Part shown: positions 6,947 to 9,322 of the stretch, in pieces
Layout of the letters: each line of letters begins with the position of its first letter
Position numbering within the stretch: the first letter of the stretch is position 1
Assembly (NCBI GenBank): GCA_016793415.1
Contig: JAEUMC010000968.1
Location: 1 to 9,322 of the forward strand
Direction of reading: 5' to 3'
Source: Devosia sp.
GTDB taxonomy: Bacteria > Pseudomonadota > Alphaproteobacteria > Rhizobiales > Devosiaceae
Length of the DNA stretch: 9,322 nt
Translations under genes and position numbers: made by a program
The notes under the pieces: model-generated
What the model was told of the DNA's origin: nothing
The model's database searches: none
The model's input: only the letters and a program-made list of their open reading frames with translations

Positions 6947-8050
6947 ATGGCCGAAATCCAGCTCAAATCGGTGACCAAGAGCTTCCAGTCGCTGGAAGTG
7001 ATCCATGGCATCGACCTCACCATCAAGGATGGCTCGTTCACCGTGTTCGTCGGCCCGTCCGGCTGCGGCAAGTCCACCCTGCTGCGGATGATGGCGGGGC
7101 TCGAAGAGGTGACCGGCGGCGAGGTGCATATCGATGGCGCCCGCTGCGATCACCTGCTGCCCTCGGCCCGGGGCATGGCGATGGTGTTCCAGTCCTACGC
7201 ACTCTACCCGCATATGAGCGTAGAGCAGAACCTGCGCTTCGGGCTCGAAAACCAGCGGCTCGCCAAACCCGAGATCGCGGCGCGGGTGACCAAGGCCGCC
7301 GATATCCTGCAGATCAAGCACCTGCTCGCCCGCCGGCCCAACCAGCTGTCGGGCGGCCAGAGCCAGCGCGTCGCCATCGGCCGCGCCATCGTCAAGGAGC
7401 CCAAGGCATTCCTGTTCGACGAGCCGCTTTCCAATCTCGACGCCGAGCTGCGGATCAAGATGCGCAGCGAGCTGATCGCGCTGCATCAGCGGCTTGGCTC
7501 CACCATGATCTACGTCACGCACGACCAGGTCGAAGCGATGACCATGGCCGACCAGATCGTGGTGCTGAACGAAGGCCGCATCGAACAGGTCGGCAGCCCG
7601 GTCGAGCTTTATGCGCAGCCCAACAACCTGTTCGTTGCCCATTTCATCGGCGCGCCGCCGATGAACACGCTGAAGGGCCGGCTGCGGCGCGTTGCGGACG
7701 GGGCCGCGGTGGAACTCGCCTCCGGCGCGGTGATCCCCCTGCCCGGCCGCCGGTTCGATTTCGTCGATGGCGCCGCCGTGACGCTGGGCATACGTCCGGA
7801 GCACGCCGAACTCGGGGAAAGCCCCTTCGAGGTCACTGCCAACACCACCGAGGTGCTCGGCTCGGGAACAATCGTTCACGCCCGCGACGGCGCCGGCAAC
7901 GACTTCGCCATCGCGCTGCGCGGCATCAGCCGCGTCGGCGTGAACGACAAGCTCGCCATCCGGTTCCCCGAACATTTCGTGCATCTGTTCAACGAAGCCG
8001 GACAGACCATCGGCGCGCTGCCGGACTGGCGAGCCGCCTATCTCAACTAG
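6947..8050 (+). CDS. MalK/UgpC-like ATPase of the sugar ABC transporter
   Basis: This is the ATP-hydrolysing subunit that powers the CUT1 importer from the cytoplasmic side, 367 residues. All motifs are intact: Walker A GPSGCGKST (36-44), Q-loop with Q82 in FQSYALYPHM, signature LSGGQ (134-138), Walker B FLFDEP (155-160), D-loop SNLD, and switch H192 in YVTHDQ. After about residue 235 the C-terminal OB/TOBE regulatory domain follows, including GIRPEHAEL, as in MalK, UgpC and MsmK proteins. The start ATG lies 3 bp after the GH116 stop codon, and no strong ribosome binding site is seen, so it is probably translated by coupling. An ATPase within the operon points to a dedicated transporter rather than a shared ATPase. 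The general MalK/UgpC family is certain; a specific symbol is not justified. Confidence 0.95.
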   Translation: MAEIQLKSVTKSFQSLEVIHGIDLTIKDGSFTVFVGPSGCGKSTLLRMMAGLEEVTGGEVHIDGARCDHLLPSARGMAMVFQSYALYPHMSVEQNLRFGLENQRLAKPEIAARVTKAADILQIKHLLARRPNQLSGGQSQRVAIGRAIVKEPKAFLFDEPLSNLDAELRIKMRSELIALHQRLGSTMIYVTHDQVEAMTMADQIVVLNEGRIEQVGSPVELYAQPNNLFVAHFIGAPPMNTLKGRLRRVADGAAVELASGAVIPLPGRRFDFVDGAAVTLGIRPEHAELGESPFEVTANTTEVLGSGTIVHARDGAGNDFAIALRGISRVGVNDKLAIRFPEHFVHLFNEAGQTIGALPDWRAAYLN

Positions 8051-8070
8051 CTTCCCACGGTCGCGGCACT

Positions 8071-8088
8071 ACGGCCGGGCCGTTTGCC
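8071..8088 (+). terminator. Weak candidate terminator after the sugar operon
   Basis: Twenty bases past the ATPase stop, ACGGC-CGG-GCCGT (8071-8083) forms a GC-rich 5-bp stem, followed only by TTG. The T-run is too short for a convincing intrinsic terminator. It is listed because it is the only hairpin of this kind directly behind the operon. The rest of 8051-8185 shows nothing I recognise. Confidence 0.25.
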
Positions 8089-8185
8089 AATGCGGGGCCA
8101 GACGGGAACGGGCCGTGTAAAACCAGCTGTAAATCGGCCTGCTGCGGCAAGGCGCAAGGAGGTCCGAAGGCCCTGGCTGGTGGAT

Positions 8186-8259
8186 TGGAGCGGGTGAAGG
8201 GAATCGAACCCTCGTCGTAAGCTTGGGAAGCTTCTGCTCTACCATTGAGCTACACCCGC
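8186..8259 (-). tRNA. tRNA-Gly (anticodon CCC)
   Basis: The minus strand reads as a complete 74-nt tRNA with encoded CCA. It has acceptor arm GCGGGTG/CACCCGC, D arm GCTC-AATGGTA-GAGC, anticodon loop TTCCCAA with CCC at 8227-8225, T arm GAGGG-TTCGATT-CCCTT, discriminator T and terminal CCA at 8188-8186. It closely resembles the E. coli glycine tRNA with anticodon CCC and decodes GGG. The gene is convergent with the sugar operon, and its 5' end faces the divergent sulfotransferase gene. No repeat of its 3' end was seen elsewhere in the window, so there is no sign of an integrated element here. Confidence 0.97.
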
Positions 8260-8267
8260 GACGCGGT

Positions 8268-8298
8268 TGTATGTGCCGGAGTGCAGCGCAGGCGTCAA
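8268..8298 (-). promoter_or_regulatory. Candidate promoter of tRNA-Gly
   Basis: On the minus strand TTGACG (8298-8293) is a good -35 box and CATACA (8273-8268) a poor -10 box, with a 19-bp spacing. The tRNA begins 33 bases after the -35 box, so transcription would start at or just before the mature 5' end, as is usual for tRNA genes. Confidence 0.4.
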
Positions 8299-8377
8299 GG
8301 TGGTGTTGGCGCGCCGAGTGTCCAGCATGCCGTATGAGGCTTCCACCCAATCCCTGCCGGCCCTATGGTGGCGAGGT

Positions 8378-8383
8378 GGAGGA
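8378..8383 (+). promoter_or_regulatory. Ribosome binding site of the sulfotransferase gene
   Basis: A full GGAGGA lies 7 bases before the TTG at 8391. It sets the start there, although the frame is open upstream into the tRNA gene. Confidence 0.7.
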
Positions 8384-8390
8384 TTGTAGA

Positions 8391-9197
8391 TTGGGCTTCA
8401 TTTACTGGATCGCGTCTTATCCGAAGTCGGGAAATAGCTGGGCGCGGGCCTTTCTGACTTCGCTCATCACCGAGGGTGCACTTACTGCGACCGGAAAATC
8501 TCCTCAGGTCATCCCCGACGAAAACCTCGGCCGCTTCTACAAGCCATTCCTGAAGAAGCCATTCGAGGCCGCGAGCGCCGCTGAACTGGCGGCGATCCGG
8601 CCACGCGCGCATCGCATGATCGCCAGCAAGTCGCAGAACTTTGCCCTCGTGAAAACGCACGCGCTGTTGGGCGTTCATCATGGCACACCGACGGTTACCT
8701 TCGATGTCACGGCGGGCGCCATCTACCTCGTGCGAAATCCGCTGGATGTCGCCGTCACGTATAGTGAGCACAGGAAGAAAGACCTCGACGATACCATCGC
8801 GGCGATGAACGACAGCGAGCGGATAGCGAGACGCCTTCCCAATCGCTCCTACGAAATCATCGGATCCTGGAGCGAGAACGTTGCGTCCTGGACCAAGCCG
8901 CACGACCGCATCCTGGTGCTTCGCAATGAGGATATGCTGAATGACCCGGACGCCGAGTTCCGCCGCATGGTGCAGTTCCTGAGGATGGACGTGAGCGCCG
9001 ATCAGCTGGCGCGCGCCCTGGAGAAGTCACGGTCTGCTGCGGACGCCTCGGGCAGATGGCGGACCGTATTGACCGAAGCGCAGGTCGCCCAACTGGTCAG
9101 TCGCCACGAGGTCACCATGAAGCGCTTCGGTTACTGGCAGGACGAGTTCGATAGCCTGATCGGCCGGCAAACCACTGCCGCAGCAAACTTTCCGTAA
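8391..9197 (+). CDS. Sulfotransferase domain protein (PAPS-dependent type)
   Basis: This enzyme is predicted to move a sulfate group from PAPS to an unknown acceptor; 268 residues, no signal peptide. The N-terminal YPKSGNSWARAFL (from residue 10) is the 5'-phosphosulfate-binding loop. VKTHAL (87-92) offers the likely catalytic histidine H90. IYLVRNPLDVAVTYSEH holds the 3'-phosphate-binding residues R115 and S125. LRNEDMLNDPDAEFRRMVQFL is the usual later family block. The classical C-terminal RxGxxGxW motif is reduced to ASGRWR. The TTG start is chosen for its GGAGGA site; the ATG at 8334 and GTG at 8376 lack one. Upstream extension would run into the tRNA. Codon use looks less GC-biased than the sugar operon, a possible sign of a different history. 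It stands alone between a divergent tRNA and a convergent partial gene, so its substrate cannot be inferred. I saw no convincing promoter in 8299-8377. Confidence 0.88.
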   Translation: MGFIYWIASYPKSGNSWARAFLTSLITEGALTATGKSPQVIPDENLGRFYKPFLKKPFEAASAAELAAIRPRAHRMIASKSQNFALVKTHALLGVHHGTPTVTFDVTAGAIYLVRNPLDVAVTYSEHRKKDLDDTIAAMNDSERIARRLPNRSYEIIGSWSENVASWTKPHDRILVLRNEDMLNDPDAEFRRMVQFLRMDVSADQLARALEKSRSAADASGRWRTVLTEAQVAQLVSRHEVTMKRFGYWQDEFDSLIGRQTTAAANFP

Positions 9198-9200
9198 CGC

Positions 9201-9322
9201 TCAGAGCGCCGGCAGCGATCGGCTCACCAGGAACCCCAGGACGAGCAGCAACTCGTGCGAACTGGTGAAGTGCACCCGGCTGGCTCGTGACAGGTTCTCG
9301 GCGAGGCTGCGATTGGGAGCCG
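9201..9322 (-). CDS. Probable 3' end of an unidentified gene (cut by window edge)
   Basis: On the minus strand a frame is open from the right edge to a TGA at 9203-9201, giving 40 full codons that end SHELLLVLGFLVSRSLPAL. Third codon positions are mostly G or C, as in the operon genes, and the stop lies only 3 bp from the convergent sulfotransferase stop, which fits tight gene packing. The tail is hydrophobic, perhaps a membrane or buried helix. No family can be recognised from so short a piece, and a chance open frame remains possible. Confidence 0.45.
   Translation of the reverse strand, partial: APNRSLAENLSRASRVHFTSSHELLLVLGFLVSRSLPAL

Noticed and set aside
8160..8174. A small hairpin with a TTC loop downstream of the tRNA on the minus strand, as its terminator
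   Set aside because: The stem is short with an internal mismatch and no T-run follows, so it cannot be supported as a terminator.
8186..8259. tRNA-Gly as an attachment site of an integrated element
   Set aside because: No integrase gene and no second copy of the tRNA 3' end were seen in the window.
8223..8390. An upstream extension of the sulfotransferase frame
   Set aside because: It would overlap the tRNA gene and has a cysteine/arginine-rich composition unlike the family; the TTG at 8391 has a strong ribosome binding site.

Overview
The window is high-GC bacterial DNA with the look of an alphaproteobacterium of the order Hyphomicrobiales. A Devosia-like genome is my guess, not proven. 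The grounds are the GC-rich codon use, a CUT1 sugar transporter run by a LacI-type regulator, TTG and GTG starts with good Shine-Dalgarno sites, and short GGGGGAGG/CCTCCCCC palindromic repeats between genes.

Left part (1-1123): a LacI/GalR-family repressor gene on the minus strand runs off the left edge, lacking only its last few dozen codons. It is divergent from a sugar-uptake operon. The 196-bp gap between them carries two identical 15-bp sites (981-995 and 1058-1072), each built on the perfect palindrome CGAAACGTTTCG, about 54 bp from the nearest start codon on each side. A third, imperfect 18-bp palindrome lies at 953-970. These are very likely operators of the neighbouring repressor.

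Centre (1124-8050, plus strand): a five-gene operon. It encodes a Tat-type periplasmic sugar-binding protein, a MalF-like permease, a MalG-like permease (ATGA overlap), a GH116 family glycoside hydrolase of 853 residues (related to bacterial beta-glucosidase/beta-xylosidase and to GBA2 glucosylceramidase), and a MalK/UgpC-like ATPase. The last four genes are tightly packed. The binding-protein gene is separated from the first permease by 188 bp of GC-rich hairpins, including two inverted copies of a ~40-bp repeat. The simplest reading is that a beta-linked glycoside is captured in the periplasm, imported intact and hydrolysed in the cytoplasm, with the LacI-type protein releasing the promoter when the sugar or a breakdown product is present. 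The exact sugar cannot be read from the sequence.

Right part (8051-9322): a minus-strand tRNA-Gly (anticodon CCC) with encoded CCA, then a plus-strand PAPS-type sulfotransferase gene with a TTG start and a strong ribosome binding site. Its base use looks less GC-biased than the operon. At the right edge a minus-strand reading frame of 40 codons, probably the 3' end of another gene, stops 3 bp after the sulfotransferase stop codon. There is no gene-free stretch longer than 300 bases. I saw no CRISPR array, insertion sequence, prophage gene or clearly undescribed system. The most distinctive points are the GH116 enzyme embedded in a dedicated ABC operon, the paired operators and the hairpin block.
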